This document shows, in pieces, positions 25,233 to 32,240 of a stretch of DNA of 64,000 nt. The stretch comes from UBA2231 sp964415175 (GTDB lineage: Bacteria > Elusimicrobiota > Elusimicrobia > Elusimicrobiales > UBA9959): contig CAYPYG010000007.1 of NCBI GenBank assembly GCA_964415175.1, forward strand, positions 1 through 64,000, in the 5' to 3' direction. Numbering within the stretch: position 1 is the stretch's first letter; each line of letters begins with the position of its first letter. The notes beneath the pieces are model-generated. The model made no database searches. It was not told the origin of the DNA and saw only the letters and a program-made list of their open reading frames with translations. The position numbers and the translations under genes are program-made.

Positions 25233-25906
25233 TGCGTCCTCCCGTCGCGTATCTCCAGCACCCGGTCGGCGGCTCTGGCGAGTTCCGGGTTGTGGGTCAC
25301 CATCAGCACCGCGACGCCCCTTGAGGCCAGCCCTTTCAGTATCTCCTTTATCTCTTCGGAACGGCGGCTGTCCAGGTTGCCCGTCGGCTCGTCGGCCAGC
25401 AGCACCCTGGGGCCGTTGATGAGCGCGCGGGCTATGGCCACGCGCTGCATCTCGCCGCCGGAAAGCTCGCCCGGGAGATGGTCCTCCCGGCGGTCTATGC
25501 CGAGCAGTTTCATGACCTCGCGCGGGTTCCAGCCGCCCTCGCCCCGGTAGAAAGCGCCCGGCAGCATGATGTTCTCCAGCACCGTCAGCGTGGGCACCAG
25601 GTAGAATTTCTGGAAAACATAGCCGTAGAAGCGCCGGCGCACCAGCGTCAGTTCGCCTTCGGGCAGTTCGCGGTGGCCGCCGAAGACCAGCTCGCCTCCG
25701 ACGCGCAGCGTGCCCGAGGTTGGATTGTCCAGGCATCCCAGCATATTGAGCAGCGTCGTCTTGCCCGAACCCGACGGACCGATGATGGCCGTCATCTCGC
25801 CGGACCTGATGTCCATGGAAACGCCGTCGACGGCGCGCACTTCTTCCGCGCCGCGGCGGTACGATTTCCGCAGGTCCTTGGCTGATATCAGTATATCGTT
25901 GGTCAT
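25229..25906 (-). CDS. ABC transporter ATPase (LolD/MacB type)
   Basis: The 225-residue ATPase has Walker A G-P-S-G-S-G-K-T-T near residue 40, the signature L-S-G-G-E-M-Q-R and Walker B V-L-L-A-D-E-P-T-G-N-L-D, whose G-N-L-D is typical of the LolD/MacB/FtsE branch that couples to FtsX-fold permeases. It is the last gene of the Fur-headed operon, one base after the permease, and probably powers envelope transport or signalling rather than solute import. The substrate is inferred only from the operon: metal-linked. Confidence 0.92.
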   Translation of the reverse strand: MTNDILISAKDLRKSYRRGAEEVRAVDGVSMDIRSGEMTAIIGPSGSGKTTLLNMLGCLDNPTSGTLRVGGELVFGGHRELPEGELTLVRRRFYGYVFQKFYLVPTLTVLENIMLPGAFYRGEGGWNPREVMKLLGIDRREDHLPGELSGGEMQRVAIARALINGPRVLLADEPTGNLDSRRSEEIKEILKGLASRGVAVLMVTHNPELARAADRVLEIRDGRTH

Positions 25907-25907
25907 A

Positions 25908-27098
25908 TCACTGCTCCCCTTCGATGCGTATGGCTTCCAGCGGCCGCACGCGCGCGGCGCGCCAGGCCGGGTAAAGACCGCTGAGCAGGCCCCCGGCCGT
26001 TATGAGGACGAAGGCGAAGCCCGTGATGGCCGGGTCCAGGGCGATGAGGGCGCCGTTGGGCGCGTAGGGCAGGAAGTAGCGCACGGCCGCCTCGCTCAGG
26101 CCGGCCGTTACGAAGGCCAGGCCTATGCCCGCCGCGCCGCCCAGGCCGCAGAGTATCGCGGTCTCCGTCCAGATCAGGCGGAAGACGTCGAAGGGCATCG
26201 CGCCCATGCTCTTTATGATGCCTATCTCCGCGTAGCGCTCCATCACCGACATCAGCACGGTGTTGATCACGCCGGCCATCGCGATTATCAGCGCTATGCC
26301 GGCGATGCCCATCGCTATCACGCGCGCGCTGTTGACCAGGTTCATGATCGTGGACTTTACCTGCGCCATGGAGACCACCTGCACGTCGGGCAGGTCGTAG
26401 AGCTTGTTCTCGAAGGCCGGGATATCGGCCTCCTTCTTCACCTTTATGCCGAGGCCCGTCAGCTTGCCCTTGCGGTCGAACATCCCGCGCACCGCGCCGA
26501 GCGGCATGAATATAGTCCCGTCGTCCTGCGTGCCGGAGCGCTTGAGCACGCCGACCACCTTGACCGGCTTCTCGACCCCGACTACAAGCATCAGGTCGCC
26601 GGCCTCGCGCGTCTCGAGCTCGGCCGCCTCGTAGCCCAGCACGGCCTCGTAGGCCTTGTCGTCGGTGAACCAGCCGCCCTGCTTGAACTCCAGGTAAGGC
26701 TTCATCGACGGGAAGGTAGCCGGGTCCACGCCCAGGTAGGCGGCTATAGCGCCGTTCTCGCCCTTATCCGGGTCGAAGACGCCGTGCATCAGCATCGGGG
26801 TGACCTTCTCCACTTCGGGGTGCTTGAAAACGTCCTTCACGATGGACTCGTCCATGTAGCGCAGGCCGGTGCCGCCCTTGAGCATCAGCGTGGCGGCCTC
26901 GTAGGGGCAGCCCTTGGCCGTCAGCAGCACCTGGAAGCCCATATTGTCGATGTCGCGGTTGAGGCCCTGCTGGTAGCCCCTGTTGAAGCCCAGCAGCGTG
27001 GCCAGCACCCAGGCCGACAGCATGATGCCGCCGGCGGTGAGCGCGGTGCGCGTCTTCTTGCGCAGCAGGTTCTTATAGGCTATGGAATATACGGTCAT
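25908..27098 (-). CDS. FtsX/MacB-fold ABC permease
   Basis: The 396-residue permease has an N-terminal membrane segment (T-A-G-G-I-M-L-S-A-W-V-L, residues 20-40), an extracytoplasmic domain of about 200 residues and three C-terminal membrane segments, with A-E-I-G-I-I-K-S-M-G-A (typical of FtsX permeases) near residue 290. It overlaps the upstream gene by ATGA and lies one base from its ATPase. The MacB fold is a mechanotransducer that drives periplasmic partners, here plausibly the secreted proteins upstream in the same operon. Confidence 0.9.
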   Translation of the reverse strand: MTVYSIAYKNLLRKKTRTALTAGGIMLSAWVLATLLGFNRGYQQGLNRDIDNMGFQVLLTAKGCPYEAATLMLKGGTGLRYMDESIVKDVFKHPEVEKVTPMLMHGVFDPDKGENGAIAAYLGVDPATFPSMKPYLEFKQGGWFTDDKAYEAVLGYEAAELETREAGDLMLVVGVEKPVKVVGVLKRSGTQDDGTIFMPLGAVRGMFDRKGKLTGLGIKVKKEADIPAFENKLYDLPDVQVVSMAQVKSTIMNLVNSARVIAMGIAGIALIIAMAGVINTVLMSVMERYAEIGIIKSMGAMPFDVFRLIWTETAILCGLGGAAGIGLAFVTAGLSEAAVRYFLPYAPNGALIALDPAITGFAFVLITAGGLLSGLYPAWRAARVRPLEAIRIEGEQ

Positions 27099-27712
27099 TT
27101 TTTCTTCTCCGTGAACACCAGCTCGTCCATGAGTATGAGGTTCTTCTTGACGGCGCGCATGACGTTGGGGAAGTCCGCGGCGGCTCTCTCCGGCGCTTTG
27201 AGGGAGGCGGCGGGAGTGCCGGGCTTCGCGGACGCCCTGACCGGGTCGTAGCCGGAGAAGTCAGGCAGCGCGAGACCCTCGAACTGGGCGCCGAATTCTT
27301 TCGAGCGCAGGTCCTTCGCCGCGCGCGAGGTGAGCTTCTGTATATAGAAAGACCTTATCGTCCCGGACTTGTCCAGGGCGAGGAAGACCTGTATGCCGCC
27401 GAACTGTCCTTTCTGGTTCACGCCGTGGATGTGCCCGAGCGGCTCGGTGCCGCGGTAGATATCGTAGACCGTATACGGCACGTCGATCGTCTCGTAGAGA
27501 CCCTTGAACCTGTCGCCCAGCCGCTTCTCGATGCGGGCCAGCAGCGCCTCGCCGCCGGCGGCCTTGACCGTCAGGTAGCGGACCTTGTAGCCGGTGGAGG
27601 AGGGGAAAAGCCGCTCCACGTCGCGGTCCGGGTCGTTGAGGTCGCAGCCGACGGCCGCGAAGGCCGGCGCGGCCCAGGCGGAGAAAAAGAGGGACAAAAA
27701 TACCTTTTTCAT
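27095..27712 (-). CDS. Secreted FMN-binding-like protein of the Fur operon
   Basis: The 205-residue protein has a signal peptide (cleavage around A-F-A-A). The middle (G-H-I-H-G-V-N-Q-K-G-Q-F-G-G-I-Q-V-F-L-A-L near residue 105, then I-R-S-F-Y-I) has the look of FMN-binding (RnfG-like) domains, but I do not see the usual S-G-A-T flavinylation site, so cofactor binding is doubtful. It has a single Cys. Membrane redox proteins of this type accompany FtsX-type ABC systems in iron-regulated loci such as the Campylobacter p19 region, an analogy only. Confidence 0.5.
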   Translation of the reverse strand: MKKVFLSLFFSAWAAPAFAAVGCDLNDPDRDVERLFPSSTGYKVRYLTVKAAGGEALLARIEKRLGDRFKGLYETIDVPYTVYDIYRGTEPLGHIHGVNQKGQFGGIQVFLALDKSGTIRSFYIQKLTSRAAKDLRSKEFGAQFEGLALPDFSGYDPVRASAKPGTPAASLKAPERAAADFPNVMRAVKKNLILMDELVFTEKKK

Positions 27713-27720
27713 GGAACCCC

Positions 27721-28689
27721 TTATATCGGTATATAGTAATAGACCTGCGCGACGGCGCGCCGGTCCATGGCCGTCTCGTCGTACTCGAACATGGCGCGCA
27801 GCGTCAGGTAAGGAGTGGCGGCGCAGGAGGCGCCGGCCGCCAGCGCCCAGCCCTCCATTCCTTCCATCCCCTCGTAAACCGCCTGGCCCTCCAGTTTCAG
27901 CCGGCTCTCCTCCAGGAGGTTGAGCCCCAGCCGCGCCAGGCCGGCGGCGTAATCCATACCGGACTTTTTACCCGCGCGCAGGTCGGCGCGCAGTTCCCAG
28001 CGGTCCCAGAGCAGGGCGTAGTCGGCGCCGAAGGCGGAATAGCTCTTCTCGGCGCCGTTCATAAGCTCGTAGCCCATCACGGACGGGGTCTCGCCCAGGG
28101 AAGCGTAGAGCCCGAGCGTCCCGTTGTCGCGGTTAAGGACGCCCAGCCCGGTGCGGGCCGAGGCCAGCCAGCCGCCGGCGCCGCGCAGGCGCATGCCCGA
28201 GCCGGTGGTCAGCGAGACGGCGGCGTCGCCCCAGTCGTAGTCGCGCGAGCCGCCCAGGCCCCAGTCCCGGTCGAAACCGTAGCCGTACATGGGCAGCGTC
28301 TGCATCAGCGCGTTGTGCGTGTCGAAGTAGGATTCCAGCCCCGCCGCCGTCCTGTTATGCCCCGCCCAGGCGTAGCCGCCCCAGGGCGCGCGCGCGCGGT
28401 AATAAGCGTTATAGACCTGGGGGCGGGTGCGCTCCGGCGCGTCGGGATCGTGCGCCAGCCGCGCCTGCAGGGCCAGCGTCGAGCCGCCGCCGGGGCGGTG
28501 AACCAGGTCGAAACCGGCGGAGGTTCTCTGCATCGGCTCCATGGCGTGCATGGAATGCCAGATCTCCGACCTTTCGGCCGAGGAATACCCTCCGACACCC
28601 TGCAGCTCCAGGAAAAGGAGCGAGCTGCCGGCCGCGGCCGGCAGGGGGGAGAACAGCAGGCTAGATAGTAAGAAGCTTGCGGCCTTCAT
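27721..28689 (-). CDS. Predicted outer-membrane beta-barrel protein
   Basis: The 322-residue product has a signal peptide (cleaved near A-A-A-G, about residue 21) and alternating hydrophobic and aromatic strands throughout (G-Y-A-W-A-G, W-E-L-R-A-D-L-R-A-G, A-Q-V-Y-Y-Y), and ends in I-P-I after an aromatic run. That pattern suggests a beta-barrel of ten or more strands. It overlaps the upstream lipoprotein gene by 29 bases. In the Fur-controlled operon it could be the outer-membrane pore or receptor. It is not a TonB receptor: too short, and without a plug. Confidence 0.6.
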   Translation of the reverse strand: MKAASFLLSSLLFSPLPAAAGSSLLFLELQGVGGYSSAERSEIWHSMHAMEPMQRTSAGFDLVHRPGGGSTLALQARLAHDPDAPERTRPQVYNAYYRARAPWGGYAWAGHNRTAAGLESYFDTHNALMQTLPMYGYGFDRDWGLGGSRDYDWGDAAVSLTTGSGMRLRGAGGWLASARTGLGVLNRDNGTLGLYASLGETPSVMGYELMNGAEKSYSAFGADYALLWDRWELRADLRAGKKSGMDYAAGLARLGLNLLEESRLKLEGQAVYEGMEGMEGWALAAGASCAATPYLTLRAMFEYDETAMDRRAVAQVYYYIPI

Positions 28690-29098
28690 AGAGCGGCTTC
28701 CCTTCGCGAGATACGCGCACGACTATCTCCCACTCGCCGGCCATGCTGAACTCCACCGGGAAGAGGTAATGCCCTTTCTTGTTGAGGATGAAAGGCTTGG
28801 GCCCGGAATCGTGATAACGCATCGAGGGCATGCCGTATTCCCCCTGCAGGGTATAGCCGGTATCGGGCTTGCCGTCCGGGCCGAAGGCCTGCAGGTTCAC
28901 GATGATGACGCCCAGCTTGGGCTTCTCGCTGAACTTCCAGGAGAAGCGTCCTCCGTCGGAGAGGGGGATATCGGCCCCCTCTCGAAGTTCCTGGGCCCCC
29001 GCCGTAACGCCCGCCTTTCCGGAGGCTCCCGCTTCCGGCCCTTTGGAACAAGCCGAGAACGAAACTAAAAACACCGCGGCCGTCAGTATCGCTTTCAT
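28661..29098 (-). CDS. YtkA-like lipoprotein
   Basis: I start at 29098, which has AAGGAA upstream and gives a lipobox L-V-S-F-S-A-C (Cys near residue 17) and 145 residues; a start at 29119 would overlap fur. The mature protein is a small beta-sandwich with M-P-S-M-R-Y-H near the middle and G-E-W-E-I-V-V-R-V at the end, the pattern of YtkA-like domains (M-P-x-M and G-x-W-x-V). These domains are linked to copper and other metal handling in the envelope. Family assignment is moderate. Confidence 0.6.
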   Translation of the reverse strand: MKAILTAAVFLVSFSACSKGPEAGASGKAGVTAGAQELREGADIPLSDGGRFSWKFSEKPKLGVIIVNLQAFGPDGKPDTGYTLQGEYGMPSMRYHDSGPKPFILNKKGHYLFPVEFSMAGEWEIVVRVSREGKPLYEGRKLLTI

Positions 29099-29541
29099 AA
29101 GGTTCCTTCCTTCAGGCACCTCTTACAGGTACCATATATCTCCACCTTGCTTCCAGCGGGGGAAAAACCCGTTCCGGCCGACAGGCGGCGGAATATTTTT
29201 TCCGGACCCCGCAGGGGGACCTCCGTTACCGAACCGCATTCCCGGCAGACCAGGTGGGCGTGCTCCGTCCTCGCCCCGGCCAGCTCATAGACCGAAGGCT
29301 TCTTCCCTCTCTTGAACTCTACTACCTTGCCGCAGCCGCAAAGGCACTTGAGAGAGCGGTATACCGTCGCTATGCCGATACCGGGCAGGGAGCGCTCGGC
29401 GAGGCGCCGTATCTCCTCCGCGGTACGGTGCCCGGAGACCGACGCCACCGCCTTGAGCACCGCTTCTCTGCGGCGGCTGCGCCGGGGCTCCGGTTTCGGG
29501 CAATCGCAGATCCCTCCGCAGGGGCATCTTTCAGGTTTCAT
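29095..29541 (-). CDS. Fur-family metalloregulator, head of the operon
   Basis: The 148-residue protein has the Fur recognition helix G-I-G-I-A-T-V-Y-R-S-L (residues 54-63), E-H-A-H-L-V-C-R-E-C with Cys 99/102 and a second C-x-x-C at 139/142 for structural zinc. Unusual is the Cys-rich N-terminus, C-P-C-G-G-I-C-D-C (residues 6-14), an extra metal-binding candidate. Whether it senses Fe, Zn or peroxide is not readable. A Fur box overlaps its own promoter, so it is autoregulated together with the five genes behind it. Confidence 0.9.
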   Translation of the reverse strand: MKPERCPCGGICDCPKPEPRRSRRREAVLKAVASVSGHRTAEEIRRLAERSLPGIGIATVYRSLKCLCGCGKVVEFKRGKKPSVYELAGARTEHAHLVCRECGSVTEVPLRGPEKIFRRLSAGTGFSPAGSKVEIYGTCKRCLKEGTL

Positions 29542-29545
29542 ATTT

Positions 29546-29587
29546 GATAATGATTATCATTATTCCACATACAGTGCGGTCTGTCAA
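29546..29587 (-). promoter_or_regulatory. Fur-box-overlapped promoter of the fur operon
   Basis: On the minus strand TTGACA (29582-29587), 17 bases, then AATAAT (29559-29564). The -10 lies inside GATAATGATTATCATTATT (29546-29564 on the plus strand), one or two bases from the 19-base Fur consensus. A Fur dimer here would block the polymerase. The expected start is about 11 bases before the ATG. Confidence 0.9.
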
Positions 29588-29639
29588 CCGGCGTGAGGCG
29601 GGGAAGTTCCGGGCGGCATATATTCTTTTTAAAAATTTA

Positions 29640-29645
29640 TATAAT
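29640..29645 (+). promoter_or_regulatory. -10 box of the Cys/His-rich protein gene
   Basis: TATAAT in an AT-rich island (29620-29650), 58 bases before the ATG at 29704. No clear -35. The Fur box is about 75 bases upstream and may not act on this gene. Confidence 0.4.
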
Positions 29646-29703
29646 AATCGTGCGGCCGCGGCCGCATCGATCATTTGACCAGGGAAACAAAGGGAGAACA
29701 CAA

Positions 29704-30288
29704 ATGAAGAAAGATCTGCTCGCCGGTGTGATATTTTTCGCGGTGACGATGGCCGCCTACGCCCATTGCGGCAAATGCCCGGGCGACAAGAAAGCGGAAG
29801 GCGTCAAGGACGGCCCCAAGGTGGAGTGCCCCATGGCCGAACAGGCCGCCGGGGGCGCCAAACACGACTGCCCGATGAACGCGAAGGGCGCGGACGAGAA
29901 AAAGCACGATTGCCCCGGGATGAAGGGCGAAAAAGGCCACGACTGCGGCAAGCACAAGGACGGCAAGTCCGCCGCCTGCCCCAAGCAGATGGAAGGCGTC
30001 GAGAAGACCGTCAAGAACACCAAGGACGGCGTCGAGCTGACGCTGGCCGCCAAGGGCGAGGAAGCCATAGCCAAGCTCCAGGAACTGACCGCCGTCCATT
30101 ACGCCGGCGGGAACTGCTCCTGCCTGCCCAAGGACGCGACGGCCAAATACGAGAACACCGCGGCCGGCGTTAAGATATACCTGGCCTCGAAGAACCCCGC
30201 GACCGTGAAAACCATGCAGGCCCAGTACGCGTCCGGCGGCCACAAGTGCGGCGCGGAGCACGCCGGGGAAGAGAAGGCGAAAAAATGA
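29704..30288 (+). CDS. Secreted Cys/His/Met-rich metal-binding protein
   Basis: The start at 29704 follows AAAGGGAGAACACAA and gives 194 residues with a signal peptide (residues 1-20, A-A-Y-A). The mature part holds repeated H-D-C-P-M / H-D-C-P-G-M / H-D-C-G units and ten Cys in all, a copper-type ligand set. The C-terminal 90 residues contain an internal duplication: V-K-N-T-K-D-G-V-E-L-T-L-A and Y-E-N-T-A-A-G-V-K-I-Y-L-A, each followed by an alpha-helix. It is not a known chaperone family to me. It is coupled by ATGA to a Crp/Fnr regulator and lies opposite the fur operon. Confidence 0.6.
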   Translation: MKKDLLAGVIFFAVTMAAYAHCGKCPGDKKAEGVKDGPKVECPMAEQAAGGAKHDCPMNAKGADEKKHDCPGMKGEKGHDCGKHKDGKSAACPKQMEGVEKTVKNTKDGVELTLAAKGEEAIAKLQELTAVHYAGGNCSCLPKDATAKYENTAAGVKIYLASKNPATVKTMQAQYASGGHKCGAEHAGEEKAKK

Positions 30289-30962
30289 CCCTGCACAAGG
30301 CGCTCGAGAAAGTAACCTTCCTCAAAGGGCTGGGCAAAGCCGACCTTAACCATATCGTGAAGATCGCCTCCGTTCGCCACTACAAGGCGGGGGACATGGT
30401 CTTCAACAAGGAAGAGGTGGGGAAGAACTTTTTCATCGTCAACGCCGGGAAGATAAAGATCTTCACCTCGCTCGGCGGCGGCAAGCGCAAGACCTTCGCC
30501 TTCCTGGGCAAAGGGGACTTTTTCGGCGAGATGTCGCTGCTCGGCGGCAAGATACGCTCCGCCTCGGCCCAGGCCGCGGAGGACACCGAACTGCTGGTCA
30601 TCTCCAAGCTGAACTTCGGCAGACTGGTGATGCGCCACGCCGATTTCAGCATGAAGATCATCCGCACCCTGGTGGAACGCCTGAACAAGGCCGACAAGGA
30701 GATCGAGTCCATGCTGTTCCACAATATACTGGGACGGCTGGCCTCGGCCATACTCGACCTCGAGGCGAAGTCGAAGACCGGTCCGCTCACCGTGGAGATA
30801 GGCCAGGGCGAACTGGCCGAGTACCTGGGCACCACGCGCGTCCCCGTCTGCCGGGCGGTCAACTCGCTCAAGCGCAGCGGGATAATCGACTATAAGCGCG
30901 GACGCATACTCGTCAAGAGCAAGGCCAGGCTGCAGTCGATGGCCGCCAGGGCGCGCGGATGA
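30285..30962 (+). CDS. Crp/Fnr-family transcriptional regulator
   Basis: The ATG at 30285 overlaps the previous stop by ATGA and gives 225 residues. The N-terminal cyclic-nucleotide-binding fold has F-G-E-M-S-L-L-G-G near residue 82; an arginine at the cAMP phosphate site is not obvious (K-I-R-S-A-S). The C-terminal winged helix has L-A-E-Y-L-G-T-T-R-V-P-V-C-R-A-V near residue 178. It lacks the N-terminal Cys set of Fnr, so oxygen sensing by an Fe-S cluster is unlikely. It probably controls its own operon; the ligand is unknown. Confidence 0.85.
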   Translation: MTLHKALEKVTFLKGLGKADLNHIVKIASVRHYKAGDMVFNKEEVGKNFFIVNAGKIKIFTSLGGGKRKTFAFLGKGDFFGEMSLLGGKIRSASAQAAEDTELLVISKLNFGRLVMRHADFSMKIIRTLVERLNKADKEIESMLFHNILGRLASAILDLEAKSKTGPLTVEIGQGELAEYLGTTRVPVCRAVNSLKRSGIIDYKRGRILVKSKARLQSMAARARG

Positions 30963-32209
30963 GCCGCACGCTGCGCGGCTTCCGGGACATACTGCCGCCC
31001 GACTCCGAGCTCTTCGCCGCGATAGAGGCGGCGGCGCGGGAAGTTTTCCGCCTGCACGGCTACCGGGAGATACGCATCCCCACGCTGGAGACCCGGGAGC
31101 TCTTCGTAAAGTCCACCGGCGACACCACCGACATCGTCGAGAAGGAGATGTACGCCTTCACCGACGGCGGCGGGCGCGAAGTGGCGATGCGCCCGGAGGG
31201 CACGCCCGGCGTGGCGCGGGCCTATATCGACCAGAACCTCTCGCAGGGCGGCCGCAACGCGAAGCTTTTCTACATAGGCCCCATGTTCCGCGCCGAGCGG
31301 CCGCAGGCCGGCCGCTTCCGCGAGTTCACGCAGATAGGCGTGGAATGCATCGGCAACCCTTCGCCTTCGGCCGACGCGGAATCCATCTCGCTGCTGGTGA
31401 AGGTGCTGGAGAAGGCCGGCGCCCCGGGCTGCACCGTGGAACTCAACACCCTCGGCTGCGCGGAGTGCCGCAAAGCCTACCGCGCGCAGCTCCTCTCCTA
31501 TCTCAAGCTCAACACCGAGGCGCTCTGCGAGGCCTGCCGGCGCCGCGTCGACCGCAACCCGCTGCGCGCGCTGGACTGCAAGGTGGACGGCCCCTGGCTG
31601 GCCGACAAGGCGCCGCACATAGAGCTCTGTCCCGGCTGCGTCGAGCACTTCGACCGGGTACAGGCCCTGCTCAAGGCCGCGGGCGTGGACTACAAGGTCG
31701 ACCGGACGATGGTCCGCGGTCTGGACTACTACACCCGCACCGTTTTCGAGGTTAAGGCCGGGGCGCTGGGCGCCCAGGACGCGGTGGCCGGCGGCGGCCG
31801 CTACGACGACCTGATCAAATCGATGGGAGGCCCCGCCTCACCGTCGGTGGGCTGGGCCATGGGCCTGGACCGCGCCGCGCTGGTCATAAAGGCGGCGGGG
31901 ACCGCGCCCGAGGAAAAAGGTCCGGCGGCCTTCCTCATCGCGGCCGGCAAAGAAGCCGCCCTTGAAGCCTTCCGCCTGATGTCGGACCTGCGCGCGGTCG
32001 GCATAGCCGCCGATTACTCCAATTTCGACCTCAGCCTCAAGTCCCAGATGCGCTCCGCCGACAGGAGCGGGGCCGATTACGCCGTCATCATAGGAGAGGA
32101 CGAACTCAAGTCCGGGACCTGCTCCCTGAAACCTCTCAAAGGCCGGGCGGGACAGGAGAGCGTCCCCTTAGCGGACCTTCCCTCGCGGCTGACCGTCAGA
32201 CCCGTCTGA
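30959..32209 (+). CDS. hisS: Histidyl-tRNA synthetase
   Basis: The class II enzyme that charges tRNA-His. The 416 residues show motif 1 (G-F-R-D-I-L-P-P near residue 6), motif 2 with R-P-E-G-T, the histidine-specific G-L-D-Y-Y-T-R-T-V-F-E near residue 255 and G-G-G-R-Y-D-D-L near residue 280. The C-terminal anticodon domain follows. It starts by an ATGA overlap with the Crp/Fnr gene. Confidence 0.96.
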   Translation: MSRTLRGFRDILPPDSELFAAIEAAAREVFRLHGYREIRIPTLETRELFVKSTGDTTDIVEKEMYAFTDGGGREVAMRPEGTPGVARAYIDQNLSQGGRNAKLFYIGPMFRAERPQAGRFREFTQIGVECIGNPSPSADAESISLLVKVLEKAGAPGCTVELNTLGCAECRKAYRAQLLSYLKLNTEALCEACRRRVDRNPLRALDCKVDGPWLADKAPHIELCPGCVEHFDRVQALLKAAGVDYKVDRTMVRGLDYYTRTVFEVKAGALGAQDAVAGGGRYDDLIKSMGGPASPSVGWAMGLDRAALVIKAAGTAPEEKGPAAFLIAAGKEAALEAFRLMSDLRAVGIAADYSNFDLSLKSQMRSADRSGADYAVIIGEDELKSGTCSLKPLKGRAGQESVPLADLPSRLTVRPV

Positions 32210-32240
32210 GACCGGCGCAGCGCCGCTCCCCAGGAAAAAT

